Below are positions 38,339 to 47,724 of a stretch of DNA of 53,838 bases, piece by piece. The DNA comes from Rhodoferax sp. (GTDB taxonomy: Bacteria; Pseudomonadota; Gammaproteobacteria; Burkholderiales; Burkholderiaceae_C): NCBI RefSeq assembly GCF_011391645.1, contig NZ_JAABQC010000004.1, positions 1 through 53,838 of the forward strand. Reading direction: 5' to 3'. The notes under the pieces were generated by a model. It saw nothing but the letters and a program-made list of their open reading frames with translations, was not told where the DNA came from and searched no databases. The position numbers and the translations under genes were made by a program. The stretch's first letter is position 1. Every line of letters begins with the position of its first letter.

Positions 38339-40735
38339 TTACTTGCCTTGGGCAAGATTTTGCCAAGTGGCCACCACGGTATCAGGATTCAACGATATCG
38401 ACGATATGCCCTGTGCCATCAACCAGGTCGCAAAGTCCGGGTGATCGCTGGGCCCCTGGCCGCAAATCCCGATGTACTTGCCTTCTGCCAGACAGGCCTG
38501 GATTGCCTGACTGATCAAGCTCGTGACGGCAGGGTCGCGTTCGTCGAAGTCCTTGGCCAGCACTTCCAGTCCGGAGTCGCGGTCCAGCCCCAGGGTCAGC
38601 TGGGTCAAATCGTTGGAGCCAATCGAAAAGCCGTCGAAGAACTGCAGGAACTCCTTGGCCAGAATCGCGTTGCTGGGAATCTCGCACATCATGATCAGCT
38701 TGAGCCCATCCACGCCGCGCTTGAGCCCTTTTTGCGCCAGCAACTCGGTCACCTTTTGTGCTTGCCCCAAGGTGCGCACAAATGGCACCATCACCTGCAC
38801 ATTGGTCAGGCCCATATCGTTGCGAACGCGCTTGAGAGCTTCGCACTCCATGGCAAACGCCTCGCCAAAATCGGCGCTGATGTAACGCGCGGCACCGCGA
38901 AAACCCAGCATCGGGTTTTCTTCTTCGGGTTCGTAACGGCTGCCACCAATGAGTTTGCGGTATTCGTTGCTCTTGAAGTCCGACAAACGAACAATCACCG
39001 GCTTGGGCCAGAATGCAGCGGCGATGGTGGCCACCCCTTCCGCCACACGGTCCACATAAAAAGCGCGCGGTGAAGCATGACCCCGCGCCACCGACTCCAC
39101 CGCTTTTTTCAGGTCCGAATCAATGTTGGGGTAATCCAGGATCGCCTTGGGGTGCACACCAATATTGTTGTTGATGATGAACTCCAGGCGCGCCAGACCA
39201 ACACCTGAGTTGGGCAACTGGCAGAAATCAAACGCCAGTTGGGGGTTGCCCACATTCATCATGATCTTGACGTCGATCTCGGGCATCTGACCGCGCAGCA
39301 CTTCGGTCACTTCGGTTTCCAGCAGGCCGTCATAAACGAATCCGGTATCCCCTTCGGCACAACTGACTGTGACCAGCATGCCGTCCTTGAGCACCTGGTC
39401 AGCATGGCCGCAGCCCACCACCGCAGGAATGCCCAGTTCACGCGCAATGATGGCGGCATGGCAGGTACGCCCGCCGCGGTTGGTCACAATGGCCGAGGCA
39501 CGCTTCATCACCGGTTCCCAGTTGGGGTCGGTCATGTCGGTCACCAGGATATCGCCGGGCTGCACACGGTCCATCTCGCTGAGGTTGTGCACCACCCTGA
39601 CCGGACCGGTGCCAATTTTTTGGCCAATGGCACGCCCCTCGACCAGCACGTTGCCCTTGCCTTTGAGTTTGTAGCGGTGTTCAGCTTTGCCAGCCGCCTG
39701 GCTTTTGACGGTTTCCGGGCGCGCCTGAAGGATGTACAACTCGCCGTCAATGCCGTCTTTGCCCCATTCAATGTCCATCGGGCGGCCGTAATGCTCTTCA
39801 ATCACCACCGCATAGGCTGCCAGCTTTTGCACATCGGCATCCGTCAGGGAATAACGGTTGCGCAACTCGGTGGGCACATCGGTCGTTTTGACCAACTGTT
39901 TGGTAGCAGCCTTTTCCTCGGCGCTTGAAAACTGCATCTGAATCAGCTTGGAGCCCAAATTACGCCGGATCAGCGCCAGTTTGCCGGCCTTGAGCATCGG
40001 CTTGTGCACATAAAACTCGTCCGGATTCACCGCGCCCTGCACCACCGTTTCACCCAAACCGTAGCTGGAGGTGATGAACACCACCTGGTCAAAGCCGGAC
40101 TCGGTATCGAGGGTAAACATGACACCGGCAGCACCCAGGTCGGAGCGCACCATGCGTTGAATACCAGCGCTCAGCGCCACATGCTCATGGGCAAAGCCTT
40201 TGTGCACCCGGTAACTGATGGCGCGGTCGTTGTAGAGCGAGGCAAAAACTTCCTTGATTTTGTGCAGGATTTCTTCAATGCCCGTCACATTCAGAAAGGT
40301 TTCCTGCTGGCCCGCAAATGAGGCATCGGGCAGGTCTTCGGCGGTGGCTGACGAGCGCACCGCAAACGAGGCCTTGGTGTTGTCGCCAGACAAAACGATG
40401 AAGGCCTTGCGGATTTCCTGCTCAAGATCGGCTGGAAAAGGTTGCGATTCGATCATGGCGCGAATTTCGGCACCGGCAACGGCCAGCGCATTCACATCTT
40501 CTGTGTCGAGCGTGCTCAGGCGCGCGAAAATTCTGGCGGTCAAGCCGTCAAAAGCCAAAAACTCCCGGAAGGCATGGGCCGTGGTGGCAAAACCCGTGGG
40601 AACTTTGACACCAGTTGGCAAATTGGAGATCATTTCCCCCAAACTGGCATTTTTGCCGCCGACTGAGTCCACGTCGGTCATCCTCAGGTCTTCGAATGGA
40701 ACGACCAAGGCGGTCGCTGCAAATCTTGCTGTCAT
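38339..40735 (-). CDS. ppsA: Phosphoenolpyruvate synthase
   Basis: PpsA converts pyruvate and ATP to phosphoenolpyruvate, AMP and phosphate for gluconeogenesis. The 798-residue protein has the N-terminal ATP-grasp part ([33 protein letters not shown]). The swivelling phosphohistidine domain shows [21 protein letters not shown], and the C-terminal PEP-binding barrel has [20 protein letters not shown] and [19 protein letters not shown] precedes the ATG. It is divergent from its regulator ppsR. Confidence 0.98.
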   Translation of the reverse strand: MTARFAATALVVPFEDLRMTDVDSVGGKNASLGEMISNLPTGVKVPTGFATTAHAFREFLAFDGLTARIFARLSTLDTEDVNALAVAGAEIRAMIESQPFPADLEQEIRKAFIVLSGDNTKASFAVRSSATAEDLPDASFAGQQETFLNVTGIEEILHKIKEVFASLYNDRAISYRVHKGFAHEHVALSAGIQRMVRSDLGAAGVMFTLDTESGFDQVVFITSSYGLGETVVQGAVNPDEFYVHKPMLKAGKLALIRRNLGSKLIQMQFSSAEEKAATKQLVKTTDVPTELRNRYSLTDADVQKLAAYAVVIEEHYGRPMDIEWGKDGIDGELYILQARPETVKSQAAGKAEHRYKLKGKGNVLVEGRAIGQKIGTGPVRVVHNLSEMDRVQPGDILVTDMTDPNWEPVMKRASAIVTNRGGRTCHAAIIARELGIPAVVGCGHADQVLKDGMLVTVSCAEGDTGFVYDGLLETEVTEVLRGQMPEIDVKIMMNVGNPQLAFDFCQLPNSGVGLARLEFIINNNIGVHPKAILDYPNIDSDLKKAVESVARGHASPRAFYVDRVAEGVATIAAAFWPKPVIVRLSDFKSNEYRKLIGGSRYEPEEENPMLGFRGAARYISADFGEAFAMECEALKRVRNDMGLTNVQVMVPFVRTLGQAQKVTELLAQKGLKRGVDGLKLIMMCEIPSNAILAKEFLQFFDGFSIGSNDLTQLTLGLDRDSGLEVLAKDFDERDPAVTSLISQAIQACLAEGKYIGICGQGPSDHPDFATWLMAQGISSISLNPDTVVATWQNLAQGK

Positions 40736-40770
40736 AAAAAACTCCAGAAGTTAAAAAACCGGGCTTGATC

Positions 40771-40802
40771 AGGCGCAATTAACCTGCGCCTCATGCTGAG
40801 GC
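40771..40802. promoter_or_regulatory. Overlapping alternative hairpins in the ppsA/ppsR intergenic region
   Basis: AGGCGCA (40771-40777) pairs perfectly with TGCGCCT (40785-40791). GCCTCA (40788-40793) pairs perfectly with TGAGGC (40797-40802). They share 40788-40791, so only one can form. In the ppsA direction the first-listed stem is followed by GATCAAGCCCGG and a T6 run, then the ppsA ribosome-binding site. This has the geometry of an attenuator but could also be overlapping operators. Confidence 0.4.
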
Positions 40803-40914
40803 AAACGCATCTGTTTGTTGCTTGAATGGATGGATTGTTTGGCGCTCTGAATTTGGTCAGATAATTATTGTAGGCTTTGACTCGCTCGACAATCCATTCC
40901 CACCCATTTCCATC

Positions 40915-41736
40915 ATGCCCAATCGCACCGTATTTTTTGTCTCGGATGGCACCGGCATTACTGCCGAAACCTTTGGTCACGCCATCCTGAACCAGTTTGA
41001 AGTTGACTTTCGCCAGGTCCGAATGCCTTTTACCGACACGGTGGACAAGGCGCACCAGGTGGTTCGGCAAATCAACCAGGCCAGTGTCCTGGAGGGCAAG
41101 AAGCCGCTGGTGTTCACCACCCTGGCCAACGAAGAGGTGATGGCCGTCATCAGGCAGGGCTGCCTGGGCATGTTGATGGACATGTTCGACACCTTTGTGC
41201 ACCCGCTTGAACTGGAGTTGGGCATCAAGTCCAATCACCGGATTGGACGCTTCAGCGATGCCAGTAAAAGTGAACAGTACCAATCACGCATTGCCGCCAT
41301 CAACTTTTCGCTCGACCACGACGACGGCCAATCGCATCGCGATCTGGCAAGTTCTGACGTGATCCTGGTGGGCGTCAGCCGCAGCGGCAAAACCCCCACA
41401 TCGCTTTACCTGGCGATGCAATACGGGCTCAAGGCCTCAAATTACCCACTGATTCCGGAAGATTTTGAACGGCAGGACTTGCCCCCTGCCCTCAAGGCCC
41501 ATAACAAGAAACTGTTTGGGCTGACGATTCAACCGGAACGCTTAAGTGAAATCCGCAATGAGCGCCGACCAAACTCCAAATACGCTTCGCTGGCCAACTG
41601 TCGCCATGAGGTCAGGGAAGCGGAGGCCATGATGCGCCGCTCCGGCATCAAGTGGCTGTCCACCACCACCAAGTCGATCGAAGAAATCGCAACCACTATT
41701 TTGCAGGAGTTGCGCATTGAGCACACCGCTTATTGA
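40915..41736 (+). CDS. ppsR: PEP synthase regulatory kinase/phosphorylase (PSRP)
   Basis: PSRP (DUF299) inactivates PEP synthase by ADP-dependent threonine phosphorylation and reactivates it by phosphate-dependent dephosphorylation. The 273-residue protein begins RTVFFVSDGTGITAETFGHAIL and has the P-loop GVSRSGKT at 153-160 and the family tail NCRHEVREAEAMMRRSGIKWL. The ATG at 40915 matches the family N-terminus. Divergent orientation to its target ppsA is typical. Confidence 0.96.
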   Translation: MPNRTVFFVSDGTGITAETFGHAILNQFEVDFRQVRMPFTDTVDKAHQVVRQINQASVLEGKKPLVFTTLANEEVMAVIRQGCLGMLMDMFDTFVHPLELELGIKSNHRIGRFSDASKSEQYQSRIAAINFSLDHDDGQSHRDLASSDVILVGVSRSGKTPTSLYLAMQYGLKASNYPLIPEDFERQDLPPALKAHNKKLFGLTIQPERLSEIRNERRPNSKYASLANCRHEVREAEAMMRRSGIKWLSTTTKSIEEIATTILQELRIEHTAY

Positions 41737-41744
41737 CTTGGGCT

Positions 41745-42155
41745 TCAAGCCAAATCCAGCGCCGCGATACCAGCGCGCGCAATTTGCGCATCTTCGGTTG
41801 ATTTCACACCGCTGACCCCGATGGCACCCAGGCATTGCCCGTCTTTCATGATCGGCACACCGCCTTCAAGCATGCCGGACAGGGCGGGCACGCTCAAGAA
41901 TGAGCCTCTGCCGCCATTGATCATGTCCTCGTACACCTTGCTTTCGCGCCGCCCCAGCGCCGCCGTGTGGGCCTTGGCTGGCGCTATGTGCGCAGAGATG
42001 GCGGCGGCGCCATCGAGTCGCTGCAACCACAACAAATGACCACCGTCGTCCACCACGGCAATCGTCACCGGCCAGTTATTTTTAAGCGCTTCAGCTTCGG
42101 CCGCAGCGGCCATAATTTTCAAGTCTGAGAATTCAAGTGCAGGTTTGTTTTTCAT
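41745..42155 (-). CDS. HbpS/GlcG-family (DUF336) protein
   Basis: This 136-residue protein has the GlcG/HbpS fold: VTIAVVDDGGHLLWLQRLDGAA, SAHIAPAKAHTAALGRRES and IGAIGVSGVKSTEDAQIARAGI. Members include heme-binding HbpS and the uncharacterised GlcG; the role here is unknown. The 8 bp to the converging ppsR end leave no room for a terminator. The start at 42155 (MKNKPALEF) is preferred over a frame reaching 42221. Confidence 0.82.
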   Translation of the reverse strand: MKNKPALEFSDLKIMAAAAEAEALKNNWPVTIAVVDDGGHLLWLQRLDGAAAISAHIAPAKAHTAALGRRESKVYEDMINGGRGSFLSVPALSGMLEGGVPIMKDGQCLGAIGVSGVKSTEDAQIARAGIAALDLA

Positions 42156-42261
42156 AAGGTAGGCGCCATCAGATTGGGATGGCCAAAGCATAACCCGGCT
42201 CGGCCCCCGATTTGCCGGCATGAAAGGTTAAAGTATCCTCATGAAAAGTAGGAACTCGCAG

Positions 42262-42293
42262 GGTGCAGACCTCCTGACCAGGAACTATGCACC
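42262..42293. repeat. Nested inverted repeat upstream of the Bax-inhibitor-like gene
   Basis: GGTGCA (42262-42267) pairs with TGCACC (42288-42293), with an inner TCCT/AGGA stem at 42272-42283. It ends 50 bp before the ATG at 42344, so it could be a leader structure or a bipartite operator. No T-run follows. Confidence 0.35.
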
Positions 42294-42343
42294 TTAAAAT
42301 GGACACGTTTTCATTTGACAGTAACCCAGCAAGGAGTTTGAAC

Positions 42344-43039
42344 ATGACTGACAACGTCCAATCCATCGAACGTGGCCATGGCTTTGGCGCCCTGGCGCAA
42401 GAGCGCAACAAAGTTCTGCGCAACACCTATTGGCTGCTGGCTCTGAGCCTGATTCCAACCGTGTTGGGTGCCTGGCTGGGTGTGGCCACGGGCATCACCC
42501 AATCGCTGGGTGGCGGTATGGGTCTGGTGCTATTTCTGGGCGGCGCCTTTGGATTCATCTACGCCATTGAAAAGACCAAAAATTCTGCCGCCGGTGTTCC
42601 GGTATTGCTGGCTTTCACCTTCTTCATGGGCCTGATGTTGTCGCGCATGATTGCCATGGTGCTGGGCTTCAAAAATGGCCCTGACCTGATCATGACGGCC
42701 TTTGGCGGTACTGCCGGGGTCTTTTTTGTGATGGCCAGCCTGTCAAGCGTGATCAAGCGTGACCTCTCGGGCATGGGCAAGTGGTTGTTTGTTGGCGCAC
42801 TGGCAATAATCGTCGGCGGCATCATCAACGTGTTTGTCGGCTCGACCGCCGGCATGATGGCGATCTCGGTGGCAGCCATCGGTGTCTTCAGCGCCTTCAT
42901 GCTGTATGACCTGAAGCGCATTGTGGACGGCGGTGAAACCAACTACATCAGCGCCACGCTGGCGCTTTACCTTGACATCGTCAACGTGTTCCAGAGCCTG
43001 TTGGCATTGCTGGGCATCTTTGGTGGCGAACGCGACTGA
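42344..43039 (+). CDS. Bax inhibitor-1/YccA-family membrane protein
   Basis: This 231-residue protein has about seven membrane helices after a polar N-terminus (MTDNVQSIERGHGFGALAQERNKVLRNTYWLL). It ends in the BI-1 family segment FSAFMLYDLKRIVDGG-type sequence and ALYLDIVNVFQSLLALLG, with conserved Asp residues. E. coli YccA modulates FtsH proteolysis and relatives leak calcium. AAGGAG lies 8 bp before the ATG, and a strong terminator follows. Confidence 0.9.
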   Translation: MTDNVQSIERGHGFGALAQERNKVLRNTYWLLALSLIPTVLGAWLGVATGITQSLGGGMGLVLFLGGAFGFIYAIEKTKNSAAGVPVLLAFTFFMGLMLSRMIAMVLGFKNGPDLIMTAFGGTAGVFFVMASLSSVIKRDLSGMGKWLFVGALAIIVGGIINVFVGSTAGMMAISVAAIGVFSAFMLYDLKRIVDGGETNYISATLALYLDIVNVFQSLLALLGIFGGERD

Positions 43040-43051
43040 TCTCAGCGCATC

Positions 43052-43082
43052 AAAAAAAAGGCTCTTCGTGAGCCTTTTTTTA
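43052..43082. terminator. Bidirectional rho-independent terminator
   Basis: GGCTC and GAGCC flank a TTCGT loop, extended by A7/T7 tracts on both sides, giving a T-run on either strand. It terminates the Bax-inhibitor-like gene (plus) and the rlmD transcript (minus). Confidence 0.88.
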
Positions 43083-43108
43083 TGGCGCAGGCCTGACCCC
43101 TGCGAGCG

Positions 43109-44551
43109 CTACGCGAGGTAGTCAAAGACCGCAATACTCTCGACATGGGCGGTGTGCGGAAACATGTTGACCACGCCCGCACCGCTGCACTTGTAACCCG
43201 CCTGGTGCACCAACACATCGGCATCCCGCGCCAGCGTTGACGGGTTGCAGCTCACATAGACAATGCGTTTGGGTGGCAGCCAGGCATTGGCACCCGGCGT
43301 GGCAGGCTCCTCTGACACCCCCAATCTTTGCTGATGCAGACTGGCCAGCGCCCGCGCCAGGGCAAAGGCACCTTCGCGGGGTGGATCCACCAGCCATTTG
43401 TCGGCAACACCATCGGCAACAAGTTGCTCTGGGCTCATTTCGAAAAGATTCCGGACGGCAAAGTCAGTGACTGCCAACTGTTTGCCAGAATTGGCTGGCT
43501 CTTTGTTGTTCAGGTAGTTTTCGCGTGACCGTGCCACCAACGTTTCACTGCCCTCAATGCCCAAGACCTCACGCGCCCGTGTCGCCAAAGGCAGGGTGAA
43601 ATTGCCCAGACCGCAAAACCAGTCGATCACCCGCTCATCGGCTTGCACATCCAGCAAACTCAGGGCGCGCGACACCAGCACACGGTTGATCTGCGGATTG
43701 ACCTGTGTGAAATCTGTTGGTTTGAACGGCATGGTGATGCCAAATTCGGGCAAGGCGTAGCTCAGCACATCACCGCCTTCGTCGAGCAAACACACGGTTT
43801 CAGGCCCCTTGGACTGCAACCACCACTGCACACCCGCATGCTGCAGGGCAAAGTCGCGCAGTTTGGCCAAATCGGCATCGCTTAAAGGCTCAAGATGACG
43901 CAACACCAACGCCGTCACGCTGTCCCCGCAGGCCAATTCGATTTGCGGACAGGTCTCTACCGCTTCCAGCGAGGCGATCAGCGCGCGCAAAGGCATCAGC
44001 AAGGCATCCACATGCGGTGGCAACACCGGGCACACCTGCATGTCGGCCACATAGCGGCTCTTGCGTTCGTGAAAACCCACCAACACCGTGCCTTTTTTTC
44101 GCACGTAGCGCACCGACAACCGGGCACGGTAGCGGTAGCCCCAGGCCGGGCCTTCGATCGGGCGAAAAATGGTCTCGGGCTTGAGCTTGCCCAGATGCCA
44201 CAAATTGTCTTCCAGCGCCCTTTGTTTGACCGCCACCTGCGTGCTCACATGCAGATGCTGCATCTTGCAGCCACCGCAGGCGCCGGTGTGCAGGCCAAAG
44301 TGCGGGCAATGGGGTTGCACCCGCTGCGAGGATTCCCGGTGGATGGTGGTAAGCGTGCCCCGCTCCCAACTGTGCTTGGTGCGGTTGATGTTGGCGCTGA
44401 CGTATTCAAAGGGCAATGCGCCTTCGATGAACACCACTTTGCCGTCCGCCTTGTGGGCCACACCCTGCGCCTCCAGATCCAGAGACTCCACATACAGCCA
44501 GTCGGCAGGCATGGCAGCTTTGTCGGCCGCGGGATCAGTCGCTTCAGTCAT
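43109..44551 (-). CDS. rlmD: 23S rRNA (uracil-1939-C5)-methyltransferase
   Basis: RlmD methylates U1939 of 23S rRNA. The 480-residue protein has an N-terminal TRAM-like domain and four cysteines for a [4Fe-4S] cluster (Cys82, Cys92, Cys95 in [15 protein letters not shown], and Cys174 in MQVCP). The SAM site is [14 protein letters not shown], and the catalytic Cys lies in [12 protein letters not shown]. It is 50 bp downstream of nlpD on the same strand. Confidence 0.96.
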   Translation of the reverse strand: MTEATDPAADKAAMPADWLYVESLDLEAQGVAHKADGKVVFIEGALPFEYVSANINRTKHSWERGTLTTIHRESSQRVQPHCPHFGLHTGACGGCKMQHLHVSTQVAVKQRALEDNLWHLGKLKPETIFRPIEGPAWGYRYRARLSVRYVRKKGTVLVGFHERKSRYVADMQVCPVLPPHVDALLMPLRALIASLEAVETCPQIELACGDSVTALVLRHLEPLSDADLAKLRDFALQHAGVQWWLQSKGPETVCLLDEGGDVLSYALPEFGITMPFKPTDFTQVNPQINRVLVSRALSLLDVQADERVIDWFCGLGNFTLPLATRAREVLGIEGSETLVARSRENYLNNKEPANSGKQLAVTDFAVRNLFEMSPEQLVADGVADKWLVDPPREGAFALARALASLHQQRLGVSEEPATPGANAWLPPKRIVYVSCNPSTLARDADVLVHQAGYKCSGAGVVNMFPHTAHVESIAVFDYLA

Positions 44552-44601
44552 TCAGTTCAACTCTTGGTGGTGCCCGCCTGGACGGGCATGAGACGGCTCA
44601 C

Positions 44602-45453
44602 TCAACGGGCAGGCAGGTACTTGGCAGGGTCGACCGGCTTGCCCTGGCGACGCACCTCAAAGTGCAGCTTGACACGATCGGCATCACTGCTGCCCATTTG
44701 GGCAATTCTTTGCCCCTTGAGCACGGCCTGGTCTTCTTTCACCAACAGCGTCTGGTTATGGGCATAAGCCGTCAGGTACACATTGTCATGCTTCAGGATG
44801 ATCAGATTGCCGTAGCCGCGCAAACCGGCACCCACATACACCACACGGCCATCAGCGGCGGCCAAAACTGGATCACCAGCCGCCCCACCAATGTCAAGCC
44901 CCTTGTTTTTGACCTCATCAAACCCGGCCAGCACTGTGCCATTGGCGGGCCAGACCCAGTTGATTTCCGAGTCTGTTGCAGTTGTTGGCTTGCTATTGGC
45001 TGTGGCAGGCACACTGGACTCGGCAGGCGCGGTTGAGCTTGCCGGAGCCACTGGTTGCGTCAGGCTGCCCGCATTGACCACCGGTTTGGTCACCGCCTGA
45101 ACCACCACCTCCTGGTTCACCGGAGGCAGCACGCGCAAAACCTGACCCACTTCAATGCGGTTGGGGTTTTCGACTTTGCTCCAGGCTGCAATGTCTCGCG
45201 GACTCTGGCCATTTTCCAGGGCGATGCGGGTCAGGGTGTCGCCTGGTCTGACGGTGTAATAACCCGGCTTGCCGGCATTTTCAAAGCCTTGGGGTTGCTT
45301 GACCAGTGCCGAGTTATCGACTGGCGTGCCGCCACCCGTCACGCGCACCTCAACTGGCGCCCGGTTAATGCTTTTGGAGCTGCAGGCCACCAAACCCAAC
45401 AACACACAGGTTGATGCCAAAGACAAACCCAACCATCGTTTCAAACCCGTCAT
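44602..45453 (-). CDS. nlpD: NlpD/LppB-type lipoprotein, LysM + degenerate M23 domain
   Basis: NlpD activates the amidase AmiC at the division septum. The 283-residue precursor has lipobox LVAC with Cys24, a LysM peptidoglycan-binding domain at about 65-110, a Ala/Thr/Pro-rich linker, and a C-terminal LytM/M23 domain. The zinc-binding residues are degenerate: the usual H-x-G-x-D is NKGLDIGG, and HLH is replaced by AYAH. This is typical of non-enzymatic amidase activators. I start at 45453 because GGGGGTG precedes it; 45468 is an alternative. It overlaps no neighbour and follows pcm by 11 bp. Confidence 0.93.
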   Translation of the reverse strand: MTGLKRWLGLSLASTCVLLGLVACSSKSINRAPVEVRVTGGGTPVDNSALVKQPQGFENAGKPGYYTVRPGDTLTRIALENGQSPRDIAAWSKVENPNRIEVGQVLRVLPPVNQEVVVQAVTKPVVNAGSLTQPVAPASSTAPAESSVPATANSKPTTATDSEINWVWPANGTVLAGFDEVKNKGLDIGGAAGDPVLAAADGRVVYVGAGLRGYGNLIILKHDNVYLTAYAHNQTLLVKEDQAVLKGQRIAQMGSSDADRVKLHFEVRRQGKPVDPAKYLPAR

Positions 45454-45464
45454 ATCACCCCCAA

Positions 45465-46271
45465 TCATGCAATACCCGATTTTAAGGGGACAAAGTAAAC
45501 GCCTTCCATCACCGACTGGCGCACACCCTGTGGTGTTTTGTCGATCACCACCAGAACCTGTTTGCCCGCATGCATGGCGCCGGCAGACACTGGCGCCACC
45601 AGCCTGCCGCCCACGGCCAACTGGTCAATCCAGGCTTGCGGCACAGCCTCGCCACCAGCCGCCGCAATGATGCCGGCATAGGGCGCGCCTTTGGCATAAC
45701 CCGGCATCCCGTCGCCAAACAGCAGGTGCACATTCGCCAGCCGCAAATGGCGCAGGTTGTTGCGCGCCTTGTCATGCAACCCGCGCAAGCGCTCCATCGA
45801 ATAAACCTCCTGGCACAGCAGGCTTAGCACTGCAGCCTGATAACCACAGCCTGTTCCAATTTCAAGAACCCTTCCCAGCCGGCCGGGGCTGCCCTGACGC
45901 AGCAGTTCCAGCATCCTGGCCACCACCCCGGGCTTGGAAATGGTTTGCCCCAGGCCAATGGGCAGGCTGGTGTCTTCATACGCCTGGTTCACCAAGGCAG
46001 TGTCAACAAAACGGTGGCGCTCAATGCTGCCCAGCGCCTGCAACACCGCAGAGTCCGTCATGCCTTGCTGCGCCAGCTTGGCCACCATGCTTTGGCGCAC
46101 CGCGCTCGAATCCAGGCCAACGCCGTGAATCAGGGTGTTTTTGTACGCTGACACGGCCACTGGCCTTTGCGGCGTGCTCGGCCGCACGGGTGCGACCGGG
46201 GTGTTGCGCGTCTCCAGCCTGGCCGGAAAACCGGGCCGCAGCTTACCGCTGCCGGGGTTGGGCTGCGTCAT
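45465..46271 (-). CDS. pcm: Protein-L-isoaspartate O-methyltransferase
   Basis: Pcm methylates isoaspartyl residues so that they can revert to aspartate, repairing aged proteins. The 268-residue protein has the SAM-binding motif VLEIGTGCGYQAAVLS and the family motifs RHRFVDTALVNQAYEDTSLPIGLGQTISKP. It carries about 50 extra N-terminal residues rich in Pro and Arg compared with the E. coli enzyme (208). The start codon overlaps the surE stop by one base. Confidence 0.94.
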   Translation of the reverse strand: MTQPNPGSGKLRPGFPARLETRNTPVAPVRPSTPQRPVAVSAYKNTLIHGVGLDSSAVRQSMVAKLAQQGMTDSAVLQALGSIERHRFVDTALVNQAYEDTSLPIGLGQTISKPGVVARMLELLRQGSPGRLGRVLEIGTGCGYQAAVLSLLCQEVYSMERLRGLHDKARNNLRHLRLANVHLLFGDGMPGYAKGAPYAGIIAAAGGEAVPQAWIDQLAVGGRLVAPVSAGAMHAGKQVLVVIDKTPQGVRQSVMEGVYFVPLKSGIA

Positions 46272-47038
46272 CAATCGACCAGACTGGCGAGCTTGGCCGC
46301 GGTTTGCGCCCAGTAACCCAAATGGTCATGGTCCGTCAGGTCCACCTTGAGCGGCGTCATGGCAATATGCCCCTGCGATGTCGCATGAAAATCAGTGCCC
46401 TCGGCCTCGTCCTTCGCCGGACCTGCCGCACCAATCCAGTACATGGTTTCGCCACGCGGGCTTTTTTGGGTAATCACCTTTTCAGCGGAGTGGCGTCGGC
46501 CCAGGCGACACAGCTTCAAATGGCCCAACTCGGCCAGCGGCAGGTTGGGAATATTCACATTGAGCAACCAGGGCGTGTTGCCAATCAGGTTTTGCTGTCC
46601 CATTTGCAGCACCAGGTCGCGCGCCTTGATCGCCGCCGCATCCAGGTTGTGCCAGTCCCGCTCCACCTGCGAAAAGGCAATGGCCGGGATACCAAACAAA
46701 TATCCTTCCATGGCAGCACCCACGGTGCCCGAATAAATGGTGTCATCCCCCATATTGGCGCCGTTGTTGATACCCGCCAACACCAGGTCGGGCCGATAGT
46801 CGAGCAAGCCCGTCAAGGCAATGTGAACACAGTCGGCCGGCGTGCCGTTGACGTACCTGAAGCCATTGGCCGCGAGATGCACGTACAGCGGAGTGTGCAG
46901 CGTCAGCGCGTTGGACTTGGCGCTGTTGTTGTGCTCGGGCGCCACCACCTCGACCGTGGCCACGTCTTTGAGCGCCTCATAGAGCGCCACAATGCCGGGC
47001 GCCTGAAAACCGTCGTCGTTACAAATAAGAATTTTCAT
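46271..47038 (-). CDS. surE: 5'-nucleotidase SurE
   Basis: SurE is a divalent-metal nucleoside monophosphate phosphatase linked to stationary-phase survival. The 255-residue protein begins MKILICNDDGFQAPGI with metal ligands Asp8 and Asp9. It has SAKSNALTL, GTPADCVHIAL and AGINNGANMGDDTIYSGTVGAA. It is the first gene of surE-pcm-nlpD-rlmD. AGGG precedes the start. Confidence 0.97.
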   Translation of the reverse strand: MKILICNDDGFQAPGIVALYEALKDVATVEVVAPEHNNSAKSNALTLHTPLYVHLAANGFRYVNGTPADCVHIALTGLLDYRPDLVLAGINNGANMGDDTIYSGTVGAAMEGYLFGIPAIAFSQVERDWHNLDAAAIKARDLVLQMGQQNLIGNTPWLLNVNIPNLPLAELGHLKLCRLGRRHSAEKVITQKSPRGETMYWIGAAGPAKDEAEGTDFHATSQGHIAMTPLKVDLTDHDHLGYWAQTAAKLASLVD

Positions 47039-47071
47039 CGTATGGCCCTATTAGACTTGAAGTATAGGGTG

Positions 47072-47085
47072 CCAAAGCGCTTTGG
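47072..47085. promoter_or_regulatory. Perfect palindrome in the surE/lemA divergent region
   Basis: CCAAAGCGCTTTGG is a perfect 14-bp palindrome, 33 bp upstream of surE and 68 bp upstream of lemA. In the surE direction it covers the expected -35 region of a TATACT -10 element. It may be an operator; the cognate regulator is unknown. Confidence 0.35.
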
Positions 47086-47153
47086 ACAGCCTTCATGGGC
47101 TGGACCGGGCTCGCCCTGTAGGACAATTCCGGCTTAACTACAAGGAGCGGGTC

Positions 47154-47720
47154 ATGGGTGTTATTTTCTGGATTGTGCTGGCAGTGATTGTGGTGTACGC
47201 CATCACGCTGTACAACAGCCTGGTCAACGTCAAGAACGCGGTGTCAAAAGCTTGGGCCAATATTGACGTGCTGCTCAAGCAGCGCCATGAGGAACTGCCC
47301 AAGCTGGTGGACACCTGCAAACAGTACATGCAATACGAGCAAAGCACTCTGGAAAAAGTGATCCAGGCGCGCTCCAGGGTGTCAGAGGCCCGCCAATCGC
47401 ATGACCTGGGGGCATTGGGTCTGGCCGAAGGCGCCCTGCGCAGTGGGCTTGGACAGCTGTTTGCACTGGCCGAGTCTTACCCCGAACTCAAAGCCAACGA
47501 GCAGTTTTTGCACCTGCAGGCACGCATCAGCGGGCTTGAAAACGCCATTGCAGACCGGCGCGAGTTTTACAACGAAAGCGTGAATATCAACAACGTGGCC
47601 ATTGAGCAGTTTCCGGGGGTGGTTGTGGCGCGGCTGTTTAACTTCAAGGCGTTTGACCTGCTGAAATTTGCTGCCGCAGAACTTGAAGATGTGAGCATCG
47701 CTGACCGTTTCAAGGCTTGA
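47154..47720 (+). CDS. lemA: LemA-family membrane-anchored protein
   Basis: This 188-residue protein has one N-terminal membrane helix (about 3-20) and a long helical domain with the LemA core LYNSLVNVKNAVSKAWANIDVLLKQRHEELPKLVDTC and AIADRREFYNESVNINNVAIEQFPGVVVA. The function is poorly defined; LemA often pairs with GIDE-domain or TPM-domain membrane proteins in envelope stress contexts. AAGGAG lies 7 bp upstream of the ATG. The GIDE gene follows after 4 bp. Confidence 0.9.
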   Translation: MGVIFWIVLAVIVVYAITLYNSLVNVKNAVSKAWANIDVLLKQRHEELPKLVDTCKQYMQYEQSTLEKVIQARSRVSEARQSHDLGALGLAEGALRSGLGQLFALAESYPELKANEQFLHLQARISGLENAIADRREFYNESVNINNVAIEQFPGVVVARLFNFKAFDLLKFAAAELEDVSIADRFKA

Positions 47721-47724
47721 TGCC

